The notes under the pieces were generated by a model. It saw only the letters and a program-made list of their open reading frames with translations. It did not search any database and was not told where the DNA came from. The position numbers were made by a program, and so were the translations under genes. This document shows, piece by piece, positions 36,201 through 44,225 of a stretch of DNA of 64,000 nucleotides; the first letter of the stretch is position 1, and every line of letters begins with the position of its first letter. Source of the DNA: Hyphomicrobiales bacterium 4NK60-0047b (GTDB taxonomy: Bacteria; Pseudomonadota; Alphaproteobacteria; Rhizobiales; HXMU1428-3); assembly GCA_040367435.1 (NCBI GenBank), contig BAABWY010000001.1:620001-684000 (forward strand). Direction: 5' to 3'.

Positions 36201-37231
36201 GCATTCCGAACACCAATATGAGAAAGTGGTAAGGTTAGACGCAATTCCTTATGTGCTTTAGCAAGTCCCTCTTTTGCCAGATCGCCTATACGTGCAAAAT
36301 CAACCGGCATACCATCAGGGTTTAGTGAATCTAATCCTTCACGTTCTTGACCATTACTCTCAGAAGAAACATCAGAATTAAGGGGTTCATTCCGAGCTTT
36401 GCCACGCCAAAATGTCCATTCACGTTGTTCATTACGTACAAAATGAACCTCTGGAGAAAGAATATTAATACTACTCGGCTCAACCTGACCTATGAGCAAC
36501 GGGAAAAATTTCAAACCAACACCAATTTCCGGTGTAGCAGCAATCTTATTTCCAGATGTATCACGAAGGTTTAAATTCACCAGGCGAACAAAAAAGCCTC
36601 CATTTTGCACATCTCTTTGCAAAAGCGCTTCATCAATACGAATAGTCCCTCCGGAAAAAGCGTCAGACAAAGATGTCTCAATGGACGATTTTAAAAAATT
36701 AACCGGTAAAGATCGGAACCCCAGTGCATAATAAGAGGCAGAAATCAAAAGTGCTGTGAAAAAGAAAAAACCAAAAGTAAAACCTATAAGCCTGCGTGAA
36801 CCTGATTTCTTTTTGTTAGATAATTTATCAGCACAAGCATCACCACAAACCAAAGCGCAATGCCCAATCATTGAAATCCAACGATGAAAAGTCCCACCGA
36901 TTTTACAACAGATTGACTTAAATGAAGAAGCGCCGGTACCATTAACATTCACAGCCTGTTCACCACTTGCACCATCTTGTTGAGCAGAGTTTGAGGCAAA
37001 GGAAGAATTATGTTCGTTTTGAAATCCTTGAGGGCTACCCTCTTGCAACTGCCCTCGTTGCGGTATTTTATCATTTGAATGATAGCTCTGTTGAGAGTGA
37101 GAAGCCTGCTGGTCAACAGAACCTACCCGCTGTCCATCATCAGTTTGGGAGTGCCCCGCCTGAGAATGATCCGCTTGTGAATGAATTTTGCGAACCCAAG
37201 AGGGTGGATTATTATGATTTTCATCGTTCAT
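33233..37231 (-). CDS. Very large AsmA/DUF3971-like envelope protein
   Basis: 1332 residues. About 145 cytoplasmic residues precede one membrane segment (about 148-170, GFTFGFFFFTALLISASYYA), and the remaining about 1150 residues are periplasmic, beta-rich, ending with AsmA-like features (GSIDFDKERLRLGGTYIPLYGLNAAVGAVPVLGDILVG-type region near 1210-1250, quoted in part only) and YGSTKNPQVLVNPMSL. The pattern fits the AsmA/TamB/YhdP group of proteins bridging the envelope, proposed to move phospholipids toward the outer membrane. The N-terminal part is unusual: Gln/Ser/His-rich with short HSQADHSQAGHSQTDD repeats and a Cys-rich patch (ICCKIGG, CALVCGDACADK). The C-terminus is very basic. It stands alone between convergent and divergent neighbours. 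Confidence 0.85.
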   Translation of the reverse strand: MNDENHNNPPSWVRKIHSQADHSQAGHSQTDDGQRVGSVDQQASHSQQSYHSNDKIPQRGQLQEGSPQGFQNEHNSSFASNSAQQDGASGEQAVNVNGTGASSFKSICCKIGGTFHRWISMIGHCALVCGDACADKLSNKKKSGSRRLIGFTFGFFFFTALLISASYYALGFRSLPVNFLKSSIETSLSDAFSGGTIRIDEALLQRDVQNGGFFVRLVNLNLRDTSGNKIAATPEIGVGLKFFPLLIGQVEPSSINILSPEVHFVRNEQREWTFWRGKARNEPLNSDVSSESNGQEREGLDSLNPDGMPVDFARIGDLAKEGLAKAHKELRLTLPLSHIGVRNASVVLHEGKEDKGDVWTVPTFSLQYDPKGDKKIIGNGVIEHVSSPGAALWVSFTHQEGEQYVDLKTRLQNVIPSELSSLVPILESLRAVQLGVSGDMTARIDLNEGLTSGNLKVALSDGYIGVLGDDGPRFAITRGAFVFDMEPGAKHIVLRQGELFYPNGNISLKGDVWRDNQKNEFPDWRFQLYSTSGEIVSDYSDVNGSAIDEFNFSGRLFGSRAPVVIDEFRAKIGQGQIILAHDGSLGYPAVLRGRVSNVTTNLLKSIWPEGFNQESRDWVFKNVKGGLITNARLALQAPDFGKRALLAGEAKSDVSLPSMDLEVQDLTFTVFDDPMVIQTNGASLQIKGKRLVAFMKRGRSSLGKGRLIEFNDGKLTIPDYEPTGPDGVIEFKLKTNTQFMDELLKREPFLQKRTLSDHAKYLDGELTGTLKVNLPLTEDVDPKDVVVNGQMKLASLKAQFGKFKLSNGLVKFTLGKNYIEAKGDVLINGVASKLEWDRKFQGRDAHADQLKITGTYDDADRNQLGLPVNSFIAGAVPVEMLIKEKTHDDFDIHVLADLSKASLHAKHLGWKKDAGVPATLNLDIVSNKIGGTSLRDVKLDGRDLTVRGQVEMDKSHQVTSFSFPNISYKVLSNIHVTGVLSDRKIWKITAGGKTFDGRGLLKSLLRTGSVGAGQKRNELSKGIDLKAKFGTVLGWKQSKLSRFKIDMSRRGDLLTNFVIKGTLLNGGSLTGNLVSQKNTDPVIRLRSSDTGEALRFVGFYPNMLGGQGQLRVRYNVGKRQLAAQTGELIITRFSIASDPVVKEVLSNISKGKSGQASSGQDVVKFTRLVAPFSIGQGQFILHDSQVKGELLGATMRGSIDFDKERLRLGGTYIPLYGLNAAVGAVPVLGDILVGRRGEGMLGITFGIYGSTKNPQVLVNPMSLVAPGVFRQIFEFEQGGQNIKVRPNKKTGNRGKLDSSASSVIRRKKKREDLNKLSPETSASSVRRRSEKN

Positions 37232-37666
37232 AAATATCTAATAACTCTAATCATGCCAAACTTTTTAGGGGCTTAAAATCCCAGAATAGATAGCGTCAAA
37301 ATTTAAAACTTTATAGTAATTTTACATCCAAACAAGACATTAAATTTACAAACTGAAGAAATCTATTCTCCACAACTTAAGAAGTATTAAATCTATGAAA
37401 TGAGCTGTAAAAAATGAAAAAACAACCCAGTTTAAAATTTTAATACCCTTAATAAACATCAATAAAAAAACAAGCCAAACCAAGACTGCCTCAATTGAAA
37501 AACTATTTAAATTTCGTCGTGAAAAAATACTTAAAACTGCTAAACAAATTACAGTGCACCCAATAAGGTAGAAACACTAACAAACAATCAAGACCAAACC
37601 ATGACCTAAGATTCAAAAAAGCTTCTCGGTTATGAATGGTCTCTTAAATAAAATTAGGATAGGCAA
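37232..37666. other. Gene-free AT-rich spacer between AsmA-like and bcp genes
   Basis: About 435 bases with no coding character on either strand. It should contain two divergent promoters; no clear -35/-10 pair or dyad stood out. Confidence 0.4.
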
Positions 37667-38125
37667 ATGCTGGATATCGGAAACAAGGCACCCAATTTTA
37701 AACTGCCAAACAAAGATGGAAATACAATCTCACTTAAAGACTTCAAAGGCAAAAATGTTATAGTCTACTTCTACCCCAAAGACCTAACACCAGGTTGCAC
37801 CAAACAAGCCATTTCATTTACAGAATATTCTGAAGAATTTGCCAAACGAGAAACCGTCATTATTGGAATTTCACCAGATAGTAGCGCTTCACATGAAAAA
37901 TTTACTAAAAAACACAATCTCAACCTCATTCTTTTGGCCGATGAAGAAAAACAAGCAATAGAATCATATGGGGTCTGGAAAGAGAAAAAAATGTATGGCC
38001 GCACCTTCATGGGGGTGGAGCGATCAACATTTCTTGTGGATAGCACTGGCACTGTTCAGGCCATTTGGAGAAAAGTAAAAGTAGCAAAACACATCAAAGA
38101 AATTCTAGAAGAGCTAGATAAATAA
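37667..38125 (+). CDS. bcp: Bcp/PrxQ-type peroxiredoxin
   Basis: 152 residues with the peroxiredoxin fold: APNFKLPNKDGNTISL, YFYPKDLTPGCTKQAISF with the peroxidatic Cys44, and GRTFMGVERSTFLVD. It reduces peroxides using thioredoxin. In E. coli Bcp a resolving Cys lies five residues after the first (PGCTxQAC); here that place is Ile, so the enzyme is of the 1-Cys or alternative-resolving type. It stands alone; the ribosome site is weak (AGGATAGGCAA before ATG). Confidence 0.93.
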   Translation: MLDIGNKAPNFKLPNKDGNTISLKDFKGKNVIVYFYPKDLTPGCTKQAISFTEYSEEFAKRETVIIGISPDSSASHEKFTKKHNLNLILLADEEKQAIESYGVWKEKKMYGRTFMGVERSTFLVDSTGTVQAIWRKVKVAKHIKEILEELDK

Positions 38126-38801
38126 TTCATTTAAAAGCAATAAGTTACAGCAGTAAGCGCAAAATGTGCATTATCTAATTACACAGGAAAACAATAAAAA
38201 CATATCTCAAAATCCATCATAAAAATGATACACAGCCACCAAAACCGCCTCAACCATAACAAAATTATCGCCACTCTCTTCAGACATTCTTGACGCTCAA
38301 CATACAAACATGCTTAAGATGGAGCATAGAGTGACTAAAGCAAACGTTGAACTAAACCCGAGAATTTGAGTTAAACTGTCATAGTTAAAACAACTATTAT
38401 GATTATGAAACTCAAGCGGTTGAAGATGTTTGAATTTTTGGGATTATGTGTATTTTAAAAGAGTATAATGTGTCTCTTTAATGGGATAATATGTCTCCTT
38501 AAAGAGTAAGTTCTCTAAGTTCTGGAAGATTATAGAGTTAAATTAACTTAAAAATCGAAAGAAACTTTGAAAACTCATCACAACAATCATTATTATGTGG
38601 ATTTTATAAAAATCCTATTACATATTGGTTGATAACCAACGCATACCCAATAATTTGCGTTTGATATTGCTAACTGTAAAGTCGCCATAAAAAGCTACTA
38701 CGATTTATCGCACAAATTATCGCTATGATTATTTTTCGTTAATTCGTCAAACAGTTATATAATATAGGGTAAGAACATGAGCGTTTGGAGGTCATAAGCC
38801 A
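38126..38801. other. Long gene-free spacer upstream of bactofilin
   Basis: About 675 AT-rich bases without a credible gene. It contains the 21-base tandem repeat at 38465-38506, and near 38757 a TATATAATATAGGG stretch that may be the -10 of the bactofilin promoter. Confidence 0.45.
38465..38506. repeat. Two adjacent 21-base direct repeats
   Basis: ATAATGTGTCTCTTTAATGGG at 38465-38485 differs at about four places from the next 21 bases (begins ATAATATGTCTCCTTAAAG). Exactly two DNA turns apart, as for a regulator binding as tandem copies. About 300 bases before bactofilin. Confidence 0.5.
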
Positions 38802-39332
38802 ATGTTCACAAAAAGACCGGAGAATGATGGGATGAATGTGCCTGCCCCGAAACCCATAATGGGACAACAACCAGCCTTGCCACCCGCAGGCGCCATGCCG
38901 CAAAATCCTTTAGGTACAAAAACAATGCTAAAGGGTTCAAATAAGATGGTTCCATCAATTATCGGAGCAGATCTGACAATCACCGGTAACGTGATTTCAA
39001 AAGGTGAAGTCCAGGTTGATGGTTCAATTCAAGGCGATCTACACTGCTCATCTTTAATCATTGGTGAAAAAGCTGAGATTAACGGCGTTGTTGTTGCTGA
39101 AGATGTTGTCGTACGCGGCCAGGTAACAGGTTCAATCCACGGTGTTCGTGTAACACTACAAGCCAGCTCACAAGTTAACGGCGATGTAACTCATCAATCA
39201 CTAGCTATTGAGCAAGGTGCATTCTTTGAGGGTAAATCTCGCCGCGCTGATGATCCAATTGGTTCTGCTCCAAAATTGGAAGTACCAGGACAAAACAGCC
39301 ATCACCACATGTCAGAAATGGCCGGCGAATAA
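38802..39332 (+). CDS. Bactofilin (polymer-forming cytoskeletal protein)
   Basis: 176 residues. A Pro/Met-rich N-terminus (about 1-48) precedes the right-handed beta-helix core, about 50-145, with successive strands such as IIGADLTITGNVISKGEVQV, DGSIQGDLHCSSLIIGEKAE and GVVVAEDVVVRGQVTGSI. Bactofilins polymerise without nucleotide at the membrane and help with cell shape, stalks or wall enzyme placement. The C-terminus is short and His-rich (NSHHHMSEM). GGAGG lies about 10 bases before the ATG. A peptidoglycan endopeptidase, a common neighbour, is absent. A terminator follows. Confidence 0.93.
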   Translation: MFTKRPENDGMNVPAPKPIMGQQPALPPAGAMPQNPLGTKTMLKGSNKMVPSIIGADLTITGNVISKGEVQVDGSIQGDLHCSSLIIGEKAEINGVVVAEDVVVRGQVTGSIHGVRVTLQASSQVNGDVTHQSLAIEQGAFFEGKSRRADDPIGSAPKLEVPGQNSHHHMSEMAGE

Positions 39333-39373
39333 GTTTCTAATCTAATTTAGAAAATCGTCTTATGAGAATTGAT

Positions 39374-39410
39374 AAAACCCCGTCCAAAATTTGGATGGGG
39401 TTTTTATTTT
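39374..39410 (+). terminator. Rho-independent terminator after bactofilin
   Basis: AAAACCCCGTCCAAA and TTTGGATGGGGTTTTT form a long stem followed by T-rich sequence. Confidence 0.85.
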
Positions 39411-39520
39411 GTTAAAATAAAAAAAGTGAATGTTTTGTAAATAAAAAATAAAACAACTTGAACATTCAAATGCTTATCTATCTAAAAGCGAAAGAACCCT
39501 AGAAATAAAAAACTCTAGAG

Positions 39521-40366
39521 TTAACGGCGGCGGCGTTTCAAGCGGCCTTTTACAATAATCTCATCATCGGTAAGTTTAATTGAACTCACTGTCGCCAGAT
39601 TACCAAGCACTTTCTCACGTATATTAGTCGCGATCTGATCTCTCATCCGCTGCGAATTAACAAAGACTTTTAATTTGCTAGCAATCTGCTTTTTAAGTTT
39701 TTCAGTTTTATCAGGGATTTGAACAAACTCTGTGCAGAAGAAACCTAAAAACCAACTGTTACAATATTCAATATTTATATCACCAACAATTTTGGCACTA
39801 CTAATATAAAACGACATACTTCCTTTGTGAGCTATTGGCCGCAACCGGGCTAAAACTTTCGCTTGTGTAAAATTCACATTTGGCAAGAAGCTGTTGCACT
39901 CTTTATATTTCTTGCGGGCAACCTTGGTTACACAGCGCCCCTCAAGCTCTGCCCCATCAAGTTCAAAATCTAGAGAGAGATAAAAACTTCTATCTTGAGC
40001 GGTTACATCAATGACCGAGGATTTGATGTCAGTCACATAATAACTATGTGTCCGACCAAACAGCTTGTAAACATTGTAAGGTTCAACACTAAAGGACGAA
40101 ATAGACTTTCCCTTAAAACGAACATAAGAACTGTTTTTACGATGGTGATTACGACCATTAAACCGCCCCAAATTATTTAAGCGAATCTCTAAACCTTGCA
40201 GAGCATCACCAACAAGCTCATTCACTTCATCATAAGAGAAGCTTAGGCTCGCAGCATTGACTACAGGAGACGTCAAAAAAGGATGAAGAACAATCAAAAC
40301 TGAACAAAGGAATAAACTCTTAAGACTCAGTAAAAGAGAAGACAACAAACGCAAAAACATACCCAT
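39521..40366 (-). CDS. Secreted protein of unknown function
   Basis: 281 residues. Residues 1-38 form a long export signal with a hydrophobic core (LLSSLLLSLKSLFLCSVLIV) and a likely cleavage after VVNA. The mature part looks beta-rich and basic, with four cysteines (GRCVTKVARKKYKECN and YCNSWFLGFFCTEF) that may form two disulfides, then helical KTEKLKKQIASKLKVFVNSQ and a C-terminus ending GRLKRRRR. No named family is recognised; the alternation of hydrophobic strands and the helical tail recall lipid-binding periplasmic proteins, but that is only an impression. AAAGGGG precedes the ATG at 40366; a second ATG two codons later is possible. Convergent with bactofilin. Confidence 0.75.
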   Translation of the reverse strand: MGMFLRLLSSLLLSLKSLFLCSVLIVLHPFLTSPVVNAASLSFSYDEVNELVGDALQGLEIRLNNLGRFNGRNHHRKNSSYVRFKGKSISSFSVEPYNVYKLFGRTHSYYVTDIKSSVIDVTAQDRSFYLSLDFELDGAELEGRCVTKVARKKYKECNSFLPNVNFTQAKVLARLRPIAHKGSMSFYISSAKIVGDINIEYCNSWFLGFFCTEFVQIPDKTEKLKKQIASKLKVFVNSQRMRDQIATNIREKVLGNLATVSSIKLTDDEIIVKGRLKRRRR

Positions 40367-40711
40367 ACAACCCCTTTATGCATATGAAAGCAGCACCAAA
40401 AACATGGTTAATAAATCATTAAACCCCAAACAAGGTAAAGAGTAAAGTAAACTCAAAGCCAGCCTGTTAATCTGAATTAAGAGAAAAACGCTTTTTCATG
40501 CCCTTTCCCCTTTACTTCACCGGCCGAGAGTTGGTATATCCCTACAACTTTAGCATAACACACTAAAATAAAATCCAACCGGAGCACGGCGAAGATTGGA
40601 AAAAATATACACCCAAACAAATAGCTAGGCATACAATCAATACTATTTGAAAGGTTTATGCTCTAGAATAAATGTTTCTAAAAAAGTAAGAAGTTAAGAG
40701 AGATATACGTT
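40367..40711. other. Gene-free spacer
   Basis: Between the secreted-protein gene and the BioC-like gene, which are divergent. No clear sites were recognised. Confidence 0.4.
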
Positions 40712-41461
40712 TTGAACGACGAAATCGGTATCAAGCGCCGCTTTGGAAAATCAGCAAAAACTTATGATAATTACGCTGAAATTCAAAACCAGGTCGCATT
40801 AACCCTAAACAGTCAGATTAATTCAATCTCACCAAAAGACATTTTGGAAATTGGCTGCGGCACTGGCTTGCTTTCAGTTGAAATTGTAAAAAAATATCCA
40901 GCAGCTAACTTCACATTCACAGACATTTCCAAAAGCATGCTAGAAACGGCAAAGCAAAAATTACATGCCCAATTCCCAGATAAAAAAAGTCAATTCAAAT
41001 TTAAAATTCTCAATCCAGAAAAAAACATCGGTCAAGAGAAGTATGATTTAATCATATCAAGTATGGCCATTCACTGGTTCATTGATATTTTAAATTCACT
41101 TAAATCAATACAATCAGCTCTCAAACAAACAGGTACATTCCATTTCTCTACCATTGGTACAAAATGTTTTAAAGAATGGAGAGAAACATTAAACTCTCTT
41201 CAGTTCGGCAATGGATTGAGAATCCCACCTGAACTACCAGGGATAATAGAAAATGAAACAATTTCTGTGTCTTACGGCAGTGCAAAAGATTTTTTAAAAG
41301 GCCTAAAACTAACAGGCGCCCACAGCCCAAAACCCGGCTACACCCCTCTCTCATCCCCACAATTAAAACTGGCTATGAAAAAATTAGAAGAAACACACAA
41401 CGCCACCTTGTCCTGGCATATCATCTATGGACAATTAACCTCTACAACTTCCATAAAATAA
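40712..41461 (+). CDS. bioC: BioC-like SAM-dependent methyltransferase (TTG start)
   Basis: 249 residues. The N-terminus IKRRFGKSAKTYDNYAEIQ is the typical start of malonyl-ACP methyltransferase BioC, which methylates malonyl-ACP to begin biotin precursor synthesis. SAM-binding motif I is ILEIGCGTGLLSVEI, followed by FTFTDISKSMLETAK and DLIISSMAIHWF. The end is shorter and less typical. No bio genes are adjacent, so a related methyltransferase with another substrate remains possible. The frame has no ATG near its beginning; TTG 40712 after AAGAGAGA is the only plausible start. A weak hairpin (41479-41509) follows. Confidence 0.75.
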   Translation: MNDEIGIKRRFGKSAKTYDNYAEIQNQVALTLNSQINSISPKDILEIGCGTGLLSVEIVKKYPAANFTFTDISKSMLETAKQKLHAQFPDKKSQFKFKILNPEKNIGQEKYDLIISSMAIHWFIDILNSLKSIQSALKQTGTFHFSTIGTKCFKEWRETLNSLQFGNGLRIPPELPGIIENETISVSYGSAKDFLKGLKLTGAHSPKPGYTPLSSPQLKLAMKKLEETHNATLSWHIIYGQLTSTTSIK

Positions 41462-41950
41462 TCTTCTAAAACAAAAACCGCCACTTTCATCAGGGGTGAA
41501 AGCAGCGATTTATTATTTAGTCTTACATGTGTTCAGTCATGTAAGTGTTCAGATATACAAAAACTCAGATAAGTTGTTCAGACATTCCTTATTCACATAT
41601 TGTCGTGTTCAGAGGCAATATATAAAAAACTCTAAAGGGTATTCAGATTTTGTTAAACTATATAGCAAACCAAATGCCAATAGAAAAAAACATCTAAAGG
41701 AGCTATTTTTCATTAAAAATCAAATACTTAAAGGAGGTTGCGCTTCATAATAAAAAATACAAACCCTAAAACTTCTCATTTTGCCTCACAATGATCGCAC
41801 CAAAATGAAACAAATATTATAATTCTCAGAACCAATCCCAGTTTGCACCATCGTCCAATAGTCTACACCCACCCGAAAATCGGTGGCAACATACCTAAAA
41901 ACCAATATGCTTCATCTAAGAACGAGCCAATATAATTGAAAGGAAACCTC
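41462..41950. other. Gene-free spacer with stem-loop and a cluster of GTTCAG words
   Basis: A stem CTTTCA/TGAAAG with flanking CGC/GCG at 41479-41509 may terminate the methyltransferase transcript. Between 41531 and 41646 the word TTCAG preceded by G, GT or TA occurs five times (for example CATGTGTTCAGTCATG then TAAGTGTTCAG). An 84-codon frame across it has no coding character. A strong AAAGGAGGT at 41731 is not followed by a start codon. Confidence 0.4.
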
Positions 41951-42349
41951 ATGCCTGCAAAAATGATCCATACGATGATCAGAGTTCTGAGCGAAGAGAC
42001 TTCCGTTAATTTCTATCAATCTGCATTTAATTTAACCATTGCAGAGAGACTAGATTTTGATGACTTCACCCTTGTCTATATGAGCAATGAAGAACAAAGC
42101 TTTGAGTTAGAGCTCACAATTAACAAATCCCAAACAACTCCTTATGAGCATGGCACCGCATATGGTCACTTAGCGTTTGTTGTTGATGATTTAGAGAGCG
42201 AACATCAAAGACTATCTTCTCTTGGGTTATCTCCAAAAGATATCGTCAACTTCAAGCATGAAGAAAAAGCTCTTGCTAAATTCTTCTTCATCGAAGACCC
42301 AGACGGCTATAAAATTGAAGTGTTACAAAAATTGGGACGTTTCCGCTAG
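41951..42349 (+). CDS. gloA: Glyoxalase I-like (VOC family) protein
   Basis: 132 residues from ATG 41951 (MPAKMIHTMIRVLSEE), with AAAGGAAA upstream. Two VOC repeats are visible: MIHTMIRV (metal His) with FELELTIN (Glu) in the first, and YGHLAFVVDDLES (His) with GYKIEVLQK (Glu) in the second, the metal set of lactoylglutathione lyase. It should convert the hemithioacetal of methylglyoxal and glutathione to lactoylglutathione. Other VOC enzymes use the same scaffold, but FIEDPDGYKIEVL is characteristic of GloA. It precedes an AraC regulator by 150 bases. Confidence 0.85.
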   Translation: MPAKMIHTMIRVLSEETSVNFYQSAFNLTIAERLDFDDFTLVYMSNEEQSFELELTINKSQTTPYEHGTAYGHLAFVVDDLESEHQRLSSLGLSPKDIVNFKHEEKALAKFFFIEDPDGYKIEVLQKLGRFR

Positions 42350-42465
42350 CAGCTTTCTACAAACTCACCTTTTTACCGCTTTTTAGGAAAACTATACCCC
42401 GGACATCACAAAAATTTGCTCGCAGAAACTGCACAATAATTTGTAAAGGTTAGCTAAAATAGAGT

Positions 42466-42500
42466 ATACATATCGTCCTATTTAAAGGGACGATATGTAT
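42466..42500. promoter_or_regulatory. Perfect 13-base inverted repeat overlapping the AraC start codon
   Basis: ATACATATCGTCC (42466-42478) and GGACGATATGTAT (42488-42500), nine bases apart. The right arm includes the first two bases of the start codon at 42499. A protein bound here would block translation start or transcription, which suggests autoregulation. No ribosome site other than AAAGGGACG inside the dyad is seen. Confidence 0.65.
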
Positions 42501-43428
42501 GATCGATATTTTAAGTGACATTTTCGAAACCATTCGATTACGTGCCACTCTCTATTTCAGAACGGATTATTCTCCGCCCTGGGCCATCACTGTTCCCAAA
42601 TACGAAGAGGCTGCTCGCTTTCACCTTGTAGTTCAAGGCAGATGCCATATCGAGCTAGCATCAGGTACCACAACAGAAATTGGCCCAGGTGACTTAATCC
42701 TCATTCCTCGAGGACAACAACACGTCCTCTCGGATCAACAAGGTCGTATCCCAGCCCCCTTAGAAACAATCATCGAAAAATCCGGTTATGACGGAAACGG
42801 CACATTTGTTTTAGGAGAACGAAACCCAAGCGCGGCCACACAAATGGTCTGCGGACATTTCGGTTTCACCAAAGGAGCAGATCACCCTTTATTGCGCTCC
42901 TTACCAGAATTTATCACCATGACCCCAGCAGACCGTGCTGAAAACCCCATCCTGGATGAAACCTTACGCCTCGTAGTACGCCGGGTCTTTGCTCATAGTC
43001 TCGGCGCATCGGCCGCCATTTCTCGCCTATCTGAAGTTTTCTTCATCGAAGCCGTTCGCGCCAGTATCAACAAAAACCCAAAACTATCACGCATCCTCGA
43101 AGCAATGACAGATAAAAACATCTCTCATTCCCTGGAGCTCATTCACCAACAAACCAATCATGCCTGGACAGTAGAAACCCTTGCTTCAGAAGTAGGCATG
43201 TCTCGCAGTCGCTTCGCAGAACGTTTTTCAAATCTGTTGGGAGATGGTCCAATGGGATATTTAACCAACTGGCGGCTCCAGCAAGCCTTACCACTTCTCT
43301 CACAGCCCAATGCTAATATCCAAGATATAGCCAACCAGGTTGGCTACCAATCTGCCTCGGCATTCACAAGAGCCTTTGCTCAAAAATTCGGAACACCCCC
43401 CTCAGAATTTCGCCAAAAAGAAATCTAG
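42499..43428 (+). CDS. AraC-family regulator with N-terminal cupin domain
   Basis: 309 residues. The N-terminal cupin (about 10-190) has FHLVVQGRCHIELASG, GPGDLILIPRGQQHVL and ends RRVFAHSLG, typical of AraC proteins that sense small molecules or redox signals through the cupin. The C-terminal double helix-turn-helix is VETLASEVGMSRSRFAERF and IQDIANQVGYQSASAFTRAF, closing with GTPPSEFRQ. Its start is inside a perfect palindrome, and similar half-sites occur before the YHS gene downstream, so it likely controls itself and the following genes. The presence of glyoxalase, YHS and NosR-like genes around suggests a stress or redox signal; this is inference. Confidence 0.9.
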   Translation: MIDILSDIFETIRLRATLYFRTDYSPPWAITVPKYEEAARFHLVVQGRCHIELASGTTTEIGPGDLILIPRGQQHVLSDQQGRIPAPLETIIEKSGYDGNGTFVLGERNPSAATQMVCGHFGFTKGADHPLLRSLPEFITMTPADRAENPILDETLRLVVRRVFAHSLGASAAISRLSEVFFIEAVRASINKNPKLSRILEAMTDKNISHSLELIHQQTNHAWTVETLASEVGMSRSRFAERFSNLLGDGPMGYLTNWRLQQALPLLSQPNANIQDIANQVGYQSASAFTRAFAQKFGTPPSEFRQKEI

Positions 43429-43458
43429 CCACGATCAAAAAAACTAAATTTCTTGCAG

Positions 43459-43533
43459 ATCGTCCCAGTAACTTATCCCAAAAACCCTAAGATAGCTCAT
43501 GCTATTGCCCATTCATCCCAAAACGATATGTGT
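43459..43533. promoter_or_regulatory. Half-sites of the AraC palindrome upstream of the YHS gene
   Basis: ATCGTCC at 43459-43465 and ACGATATGTGT at 43523-43533 repeat the two arms of the palindrome at 42466-42500 in inverted orientation, about 60 bases apart. Two TCCCAAAA words (43477 and 43516 areas) lie next to them. They sit 60-130 bases before the YHS start. Confidence 0.45.
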
Positions 43534-43589
43534 TGTCTCATCTCTCTTGATTATCAATTGAGCAAAATCTCAATCAAAAGGAGTTACAC

Positions 43590-44075
43590 ATGTTGAGAAA
43601 ATTACTACTATCTATCGTAACGATCGCTGGACTTATTTCAGCAATTGCAAGCCCAGCCCTTGCTGGCAAAGAAGTAAACGTCGCACCAGGCGGTGTTTTA
43701 GTTGATGGCAAACCAGCCCCAGGTCTTGCAATTCATGGCTATGACCCAGTTGCTTACTTTAAGCAAAACAAACCTGTTCAAGGTGAAGCTGGGTATGCAA
43801 CCGTTTATAAAAAAGCAACATACCGTTTTTCTTCAAAAGAGAACTTACAAACCTTTAAATCCAACCCCGCAAAATACGCCCCTGCTTACGGCGGATTTTG
43901 TGCTTACGGCGTTTCCGTCAATGCAAAATTCGATGGTGACCCACGTTTCTTCAAAATCCACAAAGGCAAACTTTACCTCAACCTCGATAAAAAAATCGCA
44001 AGCGCGTTTAACAAAGACGTTGATGGTGCAGTGAAAAAAGCTGAAGCAAACTGGCCCGACCTAAAGAACAAGTAA
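43590..44075 (+). CDS. Secreted YHS-domain protein
   Basis: 161 residues. A signal peptide (about 1-25, LLLSIVTIAGLISAIASPALA) is followed by a YHS-type domain: IHGYDPVAYFKQNKPVQG, YKKATYRFSSKENLQTFKSN, PAKYAPAYGGFCAYGVSVN. YHS domains occur in metal-related and redox proteins; the single Cys in GGFCAYGV and nearby His may bind a metal. This full-length secreted form with HGYDPVAYF is common in Proteobacteria but its role is not established. It is preceded by a good ribosome site (AAAGGAG) and by candidate AraC sites, and followed on the same strand by the membrane protein and NosR-like genes. Confidence 0.88.
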   Translation: MLRKLLLSIVTIAGLISAIASPALAGKEVNVAPGGVLVDGKPAPGLAIHGYDPVAYFKQNKPVQGEAGYATVYKKATYRFSSKENLQTFKSNPAKYAPAYGGFCAYGVSVNAKFDGDPRFFKIHKGKLYLNLDKKIASAFNKDVDGAVKKAEANWPDLKNK

Positions 44076-44225
44076 GTTCACAAGCCAAGGCTTAAATACC
44101 CCCTCTTAATTTAAGCCAAGCCCATGTTTACATCCCTTTGCTGGTTCAACAGACAACCAATTCATTTCGCTAAAGAAACAGCAAAGGGGTATGACCAATT
44201 TTTAAAAAAGAAAGGAAAAGATCAC

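Noticed and set aside
41496-41750. Open frame of 84 codons with GTG start after the BioC-like gene
   Set aside because: It crosses a stem-loop and a series of short repeats, lacks a ribosome site and resembles no family.
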